Assembly (NCBI GenBank): GCA_003023365.1
Contig: PXTG01000002.1
Location: forward strand, 1 to 46,018
Length of the DNA stretch: 46,018 nucleotides
Reading direction: 5' to 3'
Origin: Bacteroidetes bacterium QH_7_62_13
Lineage (GTDB): Bacteria; Bacteroidota; Rhodothermia; Rhodothermales; Salinibacteraceae
In this document: in pieces, positions 29,980-38,998 of the stretch
Layout: each line of letters begins with the position of its first letter
How positions within the stretch are numbered: the first letter of the stretch is position 1
Position numbers and translations under genes: made by a program
Notes under the pieces: generated by a model
Seen by the model: the letters and a program-made list of their open reading frames with translations, nothing else
Database searches by the model: none
What the model was told of the DNA's origin: nothing

Positions 29980-30942
29980 CTACTCTTCCGTCATCAGCTC
30001 CACCAGGCGTTCGAGGTCTTCCTCGGAGTAGTAAGAGACCTCAATCGTTCCCTCGCCGTCCTTCTTATGGGTGATCTGTACCTGTGTACTGAACCGGGAC
30101 CGGAGCTTGCTTCGGTACTCTTCGAGCTGAAGCTCTTCCCGGTCGGGGGAGGCGGAGGGAACCGGGCTCTCTTCCTCCTCGTCGTCGGCCCCCTCCTCCT
30201 GATCCTCGTGCCAGGTTCGTGCCCGACGCTCCACCTCTCGTACCGAGAGATCCTCCTCAATCGTCGCTTCCAGGAGTTCGACCTGCGCCTCTTCGTCGTC
30301 GATGGCGATAAGGGCCCGGGCGTGACCCATCGCCACCTCTTTGTCGCGGAGGGCCGCCTGGACCCGGGGCGGAAGGCGCAGCAGCCGCAAGAAGTTGGAT
30401 ACGGTAGCGCGGCTCTTGCTCACCTTTTCGGAGACCTCCTCCTGGGTAAGCCCGCACTCCTCCATGAGACGCTGGTAGCCAAGGGCAACCTCGATGGGAT
30501 TCAACTCCTCGCGCTGGACGTTCTCCACAAGAGCCATCTCCAGCATCTCCTCGGAGCTGGCCTTCCGGATGAATGCCGGCAGGCGCTCCACCCCCGCGCG
30601 CCGGGCCGCTCGCAGGCGCCGTTCGCCCGAGATAATTTCGAACTGGCCGTCGTTGAGGGCCCGGACGGTGATGGGCTGAATCACGCCGAGCTCTCTGATG
30701 GATGCGGCCAACTCGTCGAGTGCCTCGTCCTTGAACTCCTGTCGGGGCTGGTACGGGTTGGGGCGGATGCGCTCGATGGCCACCTCCGCCACGCGCCCCA
30801 GAAGCCGCGTACCGTCCTCAAACTGGTAGAGCTGGCTCTCAGAGACGTCTTCGCCACTCTTCTCCTCCGGGGCCTGCTCCTCTTCCTCCTCGGAGGGGAT
30901 AAGCGCGTTCAGTCCTTTTCCAAGTGCGGAGTCGTCAGCCAT
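29980..30942 (-). CDS. parB: Chromosome partitioning protein ParB
   Basis: 'ALGKGLNALIP', 'IERIRPNPYQPRQEFKDEALDELAASIRELGVIQPITVR', 'ISGERRLRAARRAG', HTH 'GLTQEEVSEKVSKSRATVSNFLRLLRLP'. Confidence 0.97.
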   Translation of the reverse strand: MADDSALGKGLNALIPSEEEEEQAPEEKSGEDVSESQLYQFEDGTRLLGRVAEVAIERIRPNPYQPRQEFKDEALDELAASIRELGVIQPITVRALNDGQFEIISGERRLRAARRAGVERLPAFIRKASSEEMLEMALVENVQREELNPIEVALGYQRLMEECGLTQEEVSEKVSKSRATVSNFLRLLRLPPRVQAALRDKEVAMGHARALIAIDDEEAQVELLEATIEEDLSVREVERRARTWHEDQEEGADDEEEESPVPSASPDREELQLEEYRSKLRSRFSTQVQITHKKDGEGTIEVSYYSEEDLERLVELMTEE

Positions 30943-31153
30943 ACTGAATAGACGTCGAGGAGATAAATGACGGGCAATGCCTGAACAACGCGGGGAATGA
31001 GCACCCCGGACTCGTTCTTCTATGTGTCGGATCCGCAGGGCGCAATCCAGTAGATGGTGGACCTCCCCGCTTTTCCAAATTGCGCATCACGCTCGATCCA
31101 TCGAAAGCACCTGCCCTTTCGAATTTTAAGCTACGTATCGCCCAAACAACAAC

Positions 31154-32101
31154 CTATAGCGAGAAGTCGTCGGCCGGTGTCGATTCTCCCTCGGCCCCGG
31201 AGGAGTCCTCCCCAATGGTTTCCGAAACGCTCTCCCCGTCGGCGTTCTCCGAGGAGGACGAAGCTGTAGACGACTGAGCAGCGTTCCCGCCCGGTTCCGC
31301 CTCCCCGTTCTCACTGGTGTGGTGGCCTTCAATGTACTCCTGGTTCTTCTCTAAAATCTCGCGGGCCAGTGCCATGTAATTCTTGGCCCCCTTACTGGAA
31401 GCCTCGTATAGAATAGCGGGCTTTCCGAAGCTCGGGGCCTCCGATAGTCGCACATTCCGCTGCACAATGGTCTCGAACACCTTGTCGCCGAAGTAACTTC
31501 GAACCTCCCGTGCGACCTGATTGGACAGATTCAGGCGCGTGTCGAACATCGTCAGCAGGACGCCCTCAATCTCGAGATCGGGGTTGAGGTGCTGACGTAC
31601 AATCTTGATGGTGTTGAGCAGCTGCCCGAGGCCTTCCAGCGCGAAGTATTCGGCCTGCACCGGAATGAGTACCGAATTGGCGGCCGTGAGCGAGTTAAGC
31701 GTGAGAAGCCCGAGGGACGGCGGACAGTCGATCACCACAAAGTCGTACTTGCGCCGAACGCGGGGAAGCGCATTGCTCAGAATTTTCTCCCGCTGCATCT
31801 CGTCAATCATCTCGATCTCGGCGCCGACGAGATTAATGTGGCTCGGCAGCATATCGAGGAACGGCATCTCCGTCGTCACGACCGCTTCGGCGGCGGGCAC
31901 CTCCCCGATAAGAACCTCATAGATGGAGGCACTGATCTCGTCCTCCCCCAACCCGATTCCGGACGTACAATTGGCCTGGGGATCGATGTCGAGGAGGAGC
32001 GTTGAATGCTCGGTCGCCGCCAGTGACGCGGCCAGGTTGATGGCCGTCGTCGTTTTCCCTACGCCGCCCTTCTGATTTGCGATGGCGATGACTTTGCCCA
32101 T
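31154..32101 (-). CDS. parA: Chromosome partitioning ATPase ParA (Soj)
   Basis: '[28 protein letters not shown]', '[16 protein letters not shown]', '[43 protein letters not shown]'. Confidence 0.97.
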   Translation of the reverse strand: MGKVIAIANQKGGVGKTTTAINLAASLAATEHSTLLLDIDPQANCTSGIGLGEDEISASIYEVLIGEVPAAEAVVTTEMPFLDMLPSHINLVGAEIEMIDEMQREKILSNALPRVRRKYDFVVIDCPPSLGLLTLNSLTAANSVLIPVQAEYFALEGLGQLLNTIKIVRQHLNPDLEIEGVLLTMFDTRLNLSNQVAREVRSYFGDKVFETIVQRNVRLSEAPSFGKPAILYEASSKGAKNYMALAREILEKNQEYIEGHHTSENGEAEPGGNAAQSSTASSSSENADGESVSETIGEDSSGAEGESTPADDFSL

Positions 32102-32562
32102 AGGCGTTCACACTCTTTGAGAAAGGGACGGATGTCCCCGCCCCCCATAATCCGTCGAGGTTCCATTTGCACGATCGTCGTTCACTGGCGCCGCACCTGG
32201 GTGCGTCCCGTCACTCCCTTCGGGAGACTTCCAGGCAACGTCTAAGTTACGAAATGCCATGCGTCAATGTCTACCCGCACAGCGTAGTGTCACGGTCTCT
32301 TCGAATGATCCGAAGTACAGACCGATTCCGGATCACTGCTCCGGACATAAGGTTGGACATTTGCGGCGACAGCAGTGAACGCTCGGTCATGAACCGGTGC
32401 CCGCCGGGACGTGTTCGCCCCCGAGCATGCGGTACGACGAAACGAGTAGCGAAGGGATCAACACCGGCCCTCTTCTTTCGTCCTCGGGCCTCCGCCCCCA
32501 AACTCGGGCTGGGGCGGTTGATACAGCCTCATTTTTCTCTTTCCACCACCGCCTCGATTGTC

Positions 32563-34695
32563 ATGGCGCGCCGGATCGTGTTGCGTTCGGAGGAAGAGCC
32601 CGATCGGCCTTCCTCCGAAGACCTGACGATCGATTACGAGGGGGAACTGAACCCGCAACAGCACGCCGCCGCTACGGCCGGGGACGGGTCCCTCCTCATC
32701 GTGGCCGGGGCCGGCACCGGAAAGACGCGCACCCTCATCTACCGGCTGGCGTACCTCGTGGAGACGGGCACCGACCCCGGGCGCATCGTGCTGCTTACGT
32801 TCACGCGGCGGGCCGCAAACGACATGACCGCCCGGGCCGCTCAGTTGCTCGACGGGCGCTGCGAACAAGTGCAGGGCGGCACCTTCCACGCCTTCTGCCT
32901 GCAGGTGCTGCGCCGCCACGCCCCCGCCCTCGACCTCCCGCGGAACTTTACCGTCCTCGACGCCGCCGACGCGGCCGACGTGATCAGCGTCCTCCGCGCC
33001 CGCGGCGACTATGGAGACGGGGAGGAGCGCTTCCCCCAGAAGAAGACGCTCTACAGCATGTTCTCGGCGGCCACGAACCGGGACGAGACCCTCCGCGAGG
33101 TACTTACCCGACGCTATCCCCAGTACACGGGACAGCTCGACGCCCTCAAGCAGCTCCGGACCGAGTTCCGCCAGTACAAGCAGGCCCACGGGATGCTCGA
33201 CTTCGACGACCTGCTGGAGCGAACCCTTGAGCTCTTCGATACGGACGATGAGATCCGTCGACAGGTCGCCGGTCGGTGCAGGCACGTCCTCGTGGACGAG
33301 TACCAGGACACAAATGCTCTTCAGGCCGCTCTCGTGAAGCAGTTCGCGTCGGTCCACGGCAACGTCACCGTCGTGGGCGACGACGCGCAAAGCATCTACC
33401 GCTTCCGCGGTGCGGATTTCCGCAACATCTTTCGCTTTCCCGATGAGTTTCCCAACGCGGAGGTCCTGAAGCTAGAGCAGAATTACCGCTCTACCCAACC
33501 CATCCTGGATCTCGCCAACCACGTGATTGATCAGGCAGACCGATCCTACGAGAAGGAGCTTTTCAGTGAGAACGAGGAAGGGGACCTGCCGGCCCTCGTT
33601 CCCGCGGCCGACGGGGAAATGGAGAGTCGGTTCGTGGCGCAGATGATCATGCGGCTCCGCGAGGACGGCGTTTCCCTCAGCGACATCGCCGTCCTCTTCC
33701 GCAGTAGCCACAATGCTTACGACCTGGAGGTGGAGCTGAACCGGCGCAACATTCCCTTCGTGAAGTACGGCGGCATGAAGCTCAACGAGGCCGCCCACAT
33801 CAAGGACGTGCTCGCTCACCTGAAGGTGGCCGAGAACCCACAGGACGCCGCCTCCTGGAACCGGATCCTCCAACTTATCCACGGCATCGGTCCCAAGACG
33901 GCCCAGGACCTCATCGAGTGGACCACCGAGGCCGCCGATGATCCGTTCGTGCCCGGAGACGGCACGCCGTTTTCCTCGCGGTACGTGTCCCGCCTCAAGG
34001 AACTACTCGGGGTGCTCCGCTCCATCCGCGACCCAGACATGCCGCCGTCCGAACAGGTGGAGGCGGTGCTCGACTACTACCAGCCCATTTTTGAGGAGGA
34101 GTACGCGGAGGATTACCCGAAGCGCGAGCCGGACCTGGACCACCTCGCCGGCCTCGCCGCCAACTACCAGAGCCGCCAGCGCTTCCTCGAATCTCTCGCC
34201 CTCGACCCGATTGAGTTGACGGCCCTCGACCAAGAGGCCGCCGAGGACGACGAGCCCCCTCTCGTGCTCTCGACGATTCACTCTGCGAAGGGACTCGAAT
34301 TCCACACCGTTTTCCTCATTCGCGCGCTCGACGGCACCATTCCCTCGCGCCACGCGTTGCGGGAGGATGACGGCATCGATGAGGAATTGCGACTCTTCTA
34401 CGTGGCCTGCACGCGGGCGGAACAGAACCTCTTCATCTCCTACCCGATGACGCAGTACCGGCGCTCGTACGGCGAATACATGACTGATCCCAGCCGGTTT
34501 GTCGACGACATCCCGGAGAAGGTGCTGGAGCCGGTACGGCTCGTGGAGGAAGATGCCCCCGAGGCCGTGGAGGCGCCCGACGAGCCCGAACAGCTCACGG
34601 ACGGAACGCATCGGCCCGACGGAGACGCGAACAAGGCCGAACCGCCGAGTCGTCCCAACCACGACCCGTCCGACGCCGATGGGCTTCCCTTTTAG
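32563..34695 (+). CDS. UvrD/Rep/PcrA-family ATP-dependent DNA helicase
   Basis: 'LNPQQHAAATAGDGSLLIVAGAGTGKTRTLIYRLAYLV', 'HVLVDEYQDTNALQAALVKQFA', 'VVGDDAQSIYRFRGA', 'LVLSTIHSAKGLEFHTVFLI'. Start chosen at MARRIVLRSEEE. Confidence 0.95.
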   Translation: MARRIVLRSEEEPDRPSSEDLTIDYEGELNPQQHAAATAGDGSLLIVAGAGTGKTRTLIYRLAYLVETGTDPGRIVLLTFTRRAANDMTARAAQLLDGRCEQVQGGTFHAFCLQVLRRHAPALDLPRNFTVLDAADAADVISVLRARGDYGDGEERFPQKKTLYSMFSAATNRDETLREVLTRRYPQYTGQLDALKQLRTEFRQYKQAHGMLDFDDLLERTLELFDTDDEIRRQVAGRCRHVLVDEYQDTNALQAALVKQFASVHGNVTVVGDDAQSIYRFRGADFRNIFRFPDEFPNAEVLKLEQNYRSTQPILDLANHVIDQADRSYEKELFSENEEGDLPALVPAADGEMESRFVAQMIMRLREDGVSLSDIAVLFRSSHNAYDLEVELNRRNIPFVKYGGMKLNEAAHIKDVLAHLKVAENPQDAASWNRILQLIHGIGPKTAQDLIEWTTEAADDPFVPGDGTPFSSRYVSRLKELLGVLRSIRDPDMPPSEQVEAVLDYYQPIFEEEYAEDYPKREPDLDHLAGLAANYQSRQRFLESLALDPIELTALDQEAAEDDEPPLVLSTIHSAKGLEFHTVFLIRALDGTIPSRHALREDDGIDEELRLFYVACTRAEQNLFISYPMTQYRRSYGEYMTDPSRFVDDIPEKVLEPVRLVEEDAPEAVEAPDEPEQLTDGTHRPDGDANKAEPPSRPNHDPSDADGLPF

Positions 34696-34737
34696 TCGTT
34701 GCCGCCCCCCTCATTTCTCCAATTTGCCTGCCTACTC

Positions 34738-35167
34738 ATGGATCTTGAGCGTGGATCGACCTTCCGGGACGCAGAGTCCGTGGCGGATCTCCCGCTTAAT
34801 ATTGCTGAGATCGGGCTGGACCGGCTCGATTTTCATCGTGGGATGGAGCGCAGGGACCCCAGTCGGCTTCAAACTTGGCTACCGGCTCGACGAAACGACG
34901 TTCTACAGCGCGAAAGGAGGAGTACGCGAGGCCTACCGGCGCAACGGCATCGCCCGAGCCCTGCTCTACGCCATGCTCGACGTCGTCGAGGCTCGCGGCT
35001 ACGACCGCTTCGTCTACGACACCTTTCCGAACAAGCATCCCGGCATGACGGTGATGGGGCTCGACGAGGACTTCACGGTCGTCCGCGCCGGATACAGTCC
35101 TCGTTATCAGGACTACCGTCTCCGCTTTGCGCTTCCGCTCGACGAGACGAGCGACGGTCCGGCGTAG
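34738..35167 (+). pseudogene. GNAT acetyltransferase, apparently frameshifted
   Basis: N-terminal 'MDLERGSTFRDAESVADLPLNIAEIGLDRLDF' is in frame 1; the GNAT core 'IFIVGWSAGTPVGFKLGYRLDETTFYSAKGGVREAYRRNGIARALLYAMLDVVEARGYDRFVYDTFPNKHPGMTVMGLDEDF' is in frame 2. Span from ATG to stop is 430 nt, not divisible by 3. Confidence 0.65.
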
Positions 35168-35371
35168 CGCGGGTCGAAGCGTGGAGACTCGTGTGCTCCG
35201 AACGCACGGTGGGGCAGAGAGAACATGGGCGAGTGGGAGAACGGGCAAATCCGTTGTGCCGAAAACGATCGTGCGAAGCCGTCATTCCAGCGTGATCGAT
35301 TTTTGAACCCTCAGCGGCTATCTTTACCCATACTCCCGCTCTCCCTCTCTCCCACTTCCCCTTTCCCAACC

Positions 35372-36064
35372 ATGGATCGCGACGCCGCCAAGCAGGCCGC
35401 CGGACAGGAAGCAGCCACCCTCGTCCGGGACGGAATGACGCTGGGCCTGGGGACCGGCTCGACGACGGCGTACGCCCTCGAAGCCATCGGACGACGAAGA
35501 AAGGACGAGGGGCTCGACGTTCGAGGGGTGCCGACCTCCCTGGGGGCCGAACGACTGGCCCGCCGTCACGGCATTCCCCTCACCACCCTCGACGAAAACC
35601 CGCAGTTGGACCTCGGGATCGATGGAGCCGACGAGGTCGACGCGTCCTTATCCCTCATCAAAGGAGGCGGCGGCGCCCACACCCGTGAGAAAGTAGTGGC
35701 GACCCAGTGTGAGCGCTTCGTCGTGATCGTCGATCCGTCCAAGACCGTCGAGCAACTCGGTGCCACTCACCCGCTCCCCGTCGAAGTGGTGCCGATGGCC
35801 GTCACGCCCGTCTCTCAGGCACTGGCCGATCTGGGGGCCGACCCAGAACTGCGTATGGCCGAGGCCAAAGACGGACCCGCAGTCACCGATCAAGGCTTCT
35901 GGCTCGTCGACGCCCACTTTCCCGACGGCATTCCGGATCCGGAGGGCATAAATCGGACCCTCAACGCCCAGCCCGGCATCCTCGACCACGGCCTGTTCCT
36001 GAATGTGGCCACCGATGCCATCGTGGGGCATCCCGATGGAGACATCACACGGCGTACACCCTGA
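35372..36064 (+). CDS. rpiA: Ribose-5-phosphate isomerase A
   Basis: 'LGLGTGSTTAYALEAIGRR', 'LDLGIDGADEVDASLSLIKGGGGAHTREKVVATQCERFVVIVDPSK'. Confidence 0.97.
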   Translation: MDRDAAKQAAGQEAATLVRDGMTLGLGTGSTTAYALEAIGRRRKDEGLDVRGVPTSLGAERLARRHGIPLTTLDENPQLDLGIDGADEVDASLSLIKGGGGAHTREKVVATQCERFVVIVDPSKTVEQLGATHPLPVEVVPMAVTPVSQALADLGADPELRMAEAKDGPAVTDQGFWLVDAHFPDGIPDPEGINRTLNAQPGILDHGLFLNVATDAIVGHPDGDITRRTP

Positions 36065-36093
36065 GTGTCTTTCCAAACGGAAAAACAGACCCC

Positions 36094-36141
36094 TAAAACA
36101 AAAAGCGCACTGCCTCCAATGCGGCCGGGGGCAGTGCGCTT
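36094..36141 (-). terminator. Rho-independent terminator for the TonB-family gene
   Basis: Perfect 12-bp stem AAGCGCACTGCC...GGCAGTGCGCTT; on the minus strand followed by TTTGTTTTAGG. Confidence 0.88.
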
Positions 36142-36166
36142 CCTAATTGGGCTCAGAGGAGCGTCT

Positions 36167-36823
36167 CTACTGAAGTTTGAACGTCACCGGAAGAGACATC
36201 TGAACTTTTACCGGCTCACCGCGCTGCTGACCGGGCTCGCACTCAAGGGTCTTCACCTTCTCAAGGACCTCCTGGTTGAGCAACTTGTGGACGCCGCGGG
36301 TGATCTTCGGATTGGTGACTCTCCCTTCTTCGTTCACGACGAACTGTACGAAGACGCGCCCTTCGATTCCGGCCTTCCGCGCAAAGCTCGGATAATCAAC
36401 TTTCCCCTGCAGCTTCTCCCGTCCTCCGCAGTCGGGCTGATTCTCAACAACGACAAAAATCTCGTCTTCCTCCTCCTCTTCCTCCTCGGGTTCGGGCGGC
36501 CCCTGATCCGTGTTCAGGGATTCATCCAGGTCAAGAGAGGCGCTGAAGTCGACGTCTTCATTTTCAATCGTCTTGTTATTCGGCACCTCGACCGGCACGG
36601 GGGGCTTGGGCGGAGGCGGCGGCTTCGTCTCCTGCTCGGTTTGCTGAATCTCTTCCATTTCGACGGTCTCCTGCTCCTGCAGGTTCACCTCGAAGGTATC
36701 ACTCGGGCGATAGTTGAGCTGGAACGCGACGACGAGAATGAGGAGCGAGAGGGTGAGGCCGACCTGGACAAACAGCCGGTACCACTTCCGGAGATCCGCC
36801 CCTTCTTCTTTGCGCATGGCCAT
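36167..36823 (-). CDS. Energy transducer TonB family protein
   Basis: Single N-terminal TM, proline/glutamate-rich linker 'EQETKPPPPPKPPVPVEV', C-terminal 'KVDYPSFARKAGIEGRVFVQFVVNEEGRVTNPKITRGVHKLLNQEVLEKVKTLECEPGQQRGEPVKVQMSLPVTFKLQ'. Confidence 0.92.
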   Translation of the reverse strand: MAMRKEEGADLRKWYRLFVQVGLTLSLLILVVAFQLNYRPSDTFEVNLQEQETVEMEEIQQTEQETKPPPPPKPPVPVEVPNNKTIENEDVDFSASLDLDESLNTDQGPPEPEEEEEEEDEIFVVVENQPDCGGREKLQGKVDYPSFARKAGIEGRVFVQFVVNEEGRVTNPKITRGVHKLLNQEVLEKVKTLECEPGQQRGEPVKVQMSLPVTFKLQ

Positions 36824-36954
36824 GGGTCGTGTGCCGTTGTTCTCAGAATACGATGCCGCCGACTGTGACGGACGTGTGAGTGTGGGATATTCTGTTTACC
36901 CTGCTCCTAAATGGGTGTTTCACAGAGTCGCAGTCAGGGAAGAAGCGCGGCAGT

Positions 36955-37374
36955 CTACCGACGGGATTCGTCCACCTTGCGTCCCATTCGATAGAACACT
37001 CCGTAGGTAATTACGGAGAGGAGAAGACCAATTCCGTTTGCGAGAGCGTCGTACGGGTCAGCGGTCCGCTTTAACGGAAGGAGGTGCTGATAAAATTCCG
37101 TCCCCACCGCAAAGAGGGCTCCGGCTCCGAGGACCCGGAGCGCCTGCCGACGAAACAAACCCGGGGATTCGTCCCTGGGTGGGCATACCGTTCGCATCCA
37201 CAACGTCCCGAAGGCCGCGAAGAGCCCGGCGTGAATGGCCTTGTCGGCACTCAACGCCGGACCGAGGGGACTGAGCGACGCGGCGGGAATGGAGCACGCA
37301 GCCACAATGGCGATGGTCCAAAACCCGGCCAGCCACCGGTAGTGCTCCGTCGAGAGTCGAGAGAGGAAGCCCAT
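36955..37374 (-). CDS. VanZ-like family membrane protein
   Basis: 'DKAIHAGLFAAFGTLWMR', 'FAVGTEFYQHLLPLKRTADPYDALANGIGLLLSVI'. Confidence 0.75.
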   Translation of the reverse strand: MGFLSRLSTEHYRWLAGFWTIAIVAACSIPAASLSPLGPALSADKAIHAGLFAAFGTLWMRTVCPPRDESPGLFRRQALRVLGAGALFAVGTEFYQHLLPLKRTADPYDALANGIGLLLSVITYGVFYRMGRKVDESRR

Positions 37375-37449
37375 AAAATTCCGCGGTCGAAGTGAGAAGC
37401 CAAGTGCGCAGTTTCACTAGTGCATGCCCGATGTCGGACAGATCGATCA

Positions 37450-38954
37450 TCACGGATCGACCTCAAGGCACTCACGAGTTACCTCAGGCAACTCGTCTAT
37501 CAGATCGGAAGCGGACATCGTGCGCGGATCGCGGGTGGACGTGTATTGTTGCGCGGCGGCACCCCCTAGATGGAGCGCCGCGGCGGCAGCCTGGATTGGC
37601 GGTAGCCCCTGCGCAAGCAATCCTACGCACTGTCCAGCTAGCACGTCTCCGGTGCCCGCCGTGGCGAGGGCAGCGGTCCCCGTACGGCCGACGTAGGTAC
37701 GGCCTTCGGGGTCGGCAACGATGCTCGGCTGGCCTTTCAACAGAAGCACGACGTTCCACCGCCGGGCGTACTCCTGGACCGTGCGGACCCGGTCCGTGCG
37801 TTCAACGTTCCCCGCAAGCCGGCGAAATTCCCCAATGTGCGGCGTGAGAATCCACGACTCATCGGCGTGCTCGGTCCAGTCCGCATCCAGATCGGCGAGG
37901 GCATTGAGCCCGTCGGCGTCAAGGACCAGAGGAGCGTCGTTGTCCCTGAGAAGGCGGTGAACGAAACGGCGGGTGTCCGCCCCCCGCCCCAGGCCCGGAC
38001 CTACAAGCAGCGCATCGGCCTGCTCGCCCAAAACACGCTCGACGGCATTCGGGGAGACCCCCTCGTCGGTTACAGAAAGGGGAAGCGTTGGCACGGTCGT
38101 CAGCGTACCGGCGATCGTGGACTGTACGGGCTCGGGGCAGGCACACGTTACGTATCCGGCCCCACTGCGTACCGCGGCCCGGGAGGCCAGGGTGGGGGCG
38201 CCGGAGAATCGCCTACTCCCCCCTATCACCATCGCCCTCCCTACGCTATACTTGTACGCACCCCGCGGACGCGTCGGCCACCATACCCGAACGGCCGCGT
38301 CGGTTGTCTCGCGCACACAGCCCGGCTCTTGGGCTACTCGGTCGAGGATGAAACCGGGGATACCAATGTCAATGACGTCCACGTCTCCTGCGTATTCGGG
38401 CCCGTCCCCGACGAGTAGGCCCGTCTTCAGCGCGGCCATCGTGACCGTACGGTCGGCCTGGACGGCGGTCCCCAATACCGCCCCCGTGTCGCTATGGAGC
38501 CCGGTAGGCACGTCGAGGGCCACGGTGGGAGCCGGGCGCCCGTTCACCCACTCGACGAAGCCCCGGAGGGGCTCGCGGACATCACTCGTGAGCCCGGTGC
38601 CCAGAAGGGCATCCACGTAGAGACGGGGCCCGAGTCGATTGGCGGTGGTCGTGAGGGCGTCGCGTCGGGCTCGCTCGTAAGCACCACGTGGACGCGGGCC
38701 CCCGCTTCGTACAAACGGCGGGCCACGACAAGTCCATCCCCCCCGTTGTTGCCCTTTCCGCAAAGCACCACGACGGTGGTCCCTCCCAACGGCCCGTAGG
38801 TCGACTGGATGGCCTCCGCACACCCTCGCCCCGCCGACTCCATAAGCGTAAAACTCGGGATGCCGTACTCCTCGATCGTGTACCGGTCCGCTTCCCGCAT
38901 GGCCTCGGCCGTGAGTGCGGGGGGCGCCGGATGATCGGTCGAGACGGTTGGCAT
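37450..38954 (-). pseudogene. Bifunctional NAD(P)H-hydrate repair enzyme (NnrE epimerase + NnrD dehydratase), apparently frameshifted
   Basis: N-terminal epimerase 'LTAEAMREADRYTIEEYGIPSFTLMESAGRGCAEAIQ..VVVLCGKGNNGGDGLVVARRLYEAGARVHVVLTSEPDAT' is in one frame. 'RRDALTTTANRLGPRLYVDALLGTGLTSDVREP...GSRRFSGAPTLASRAAVRSGAGYV...TGTAALATAGTGDVLAG' is in another. ATG-to-stop length is 1505 nt, not a multiple of 3. Confidence 0.75.
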
Positions 38955-38998
38955 TGGTAACTTGGTTCTTGTGCGTAGTACGCGACGGAAATACACCC

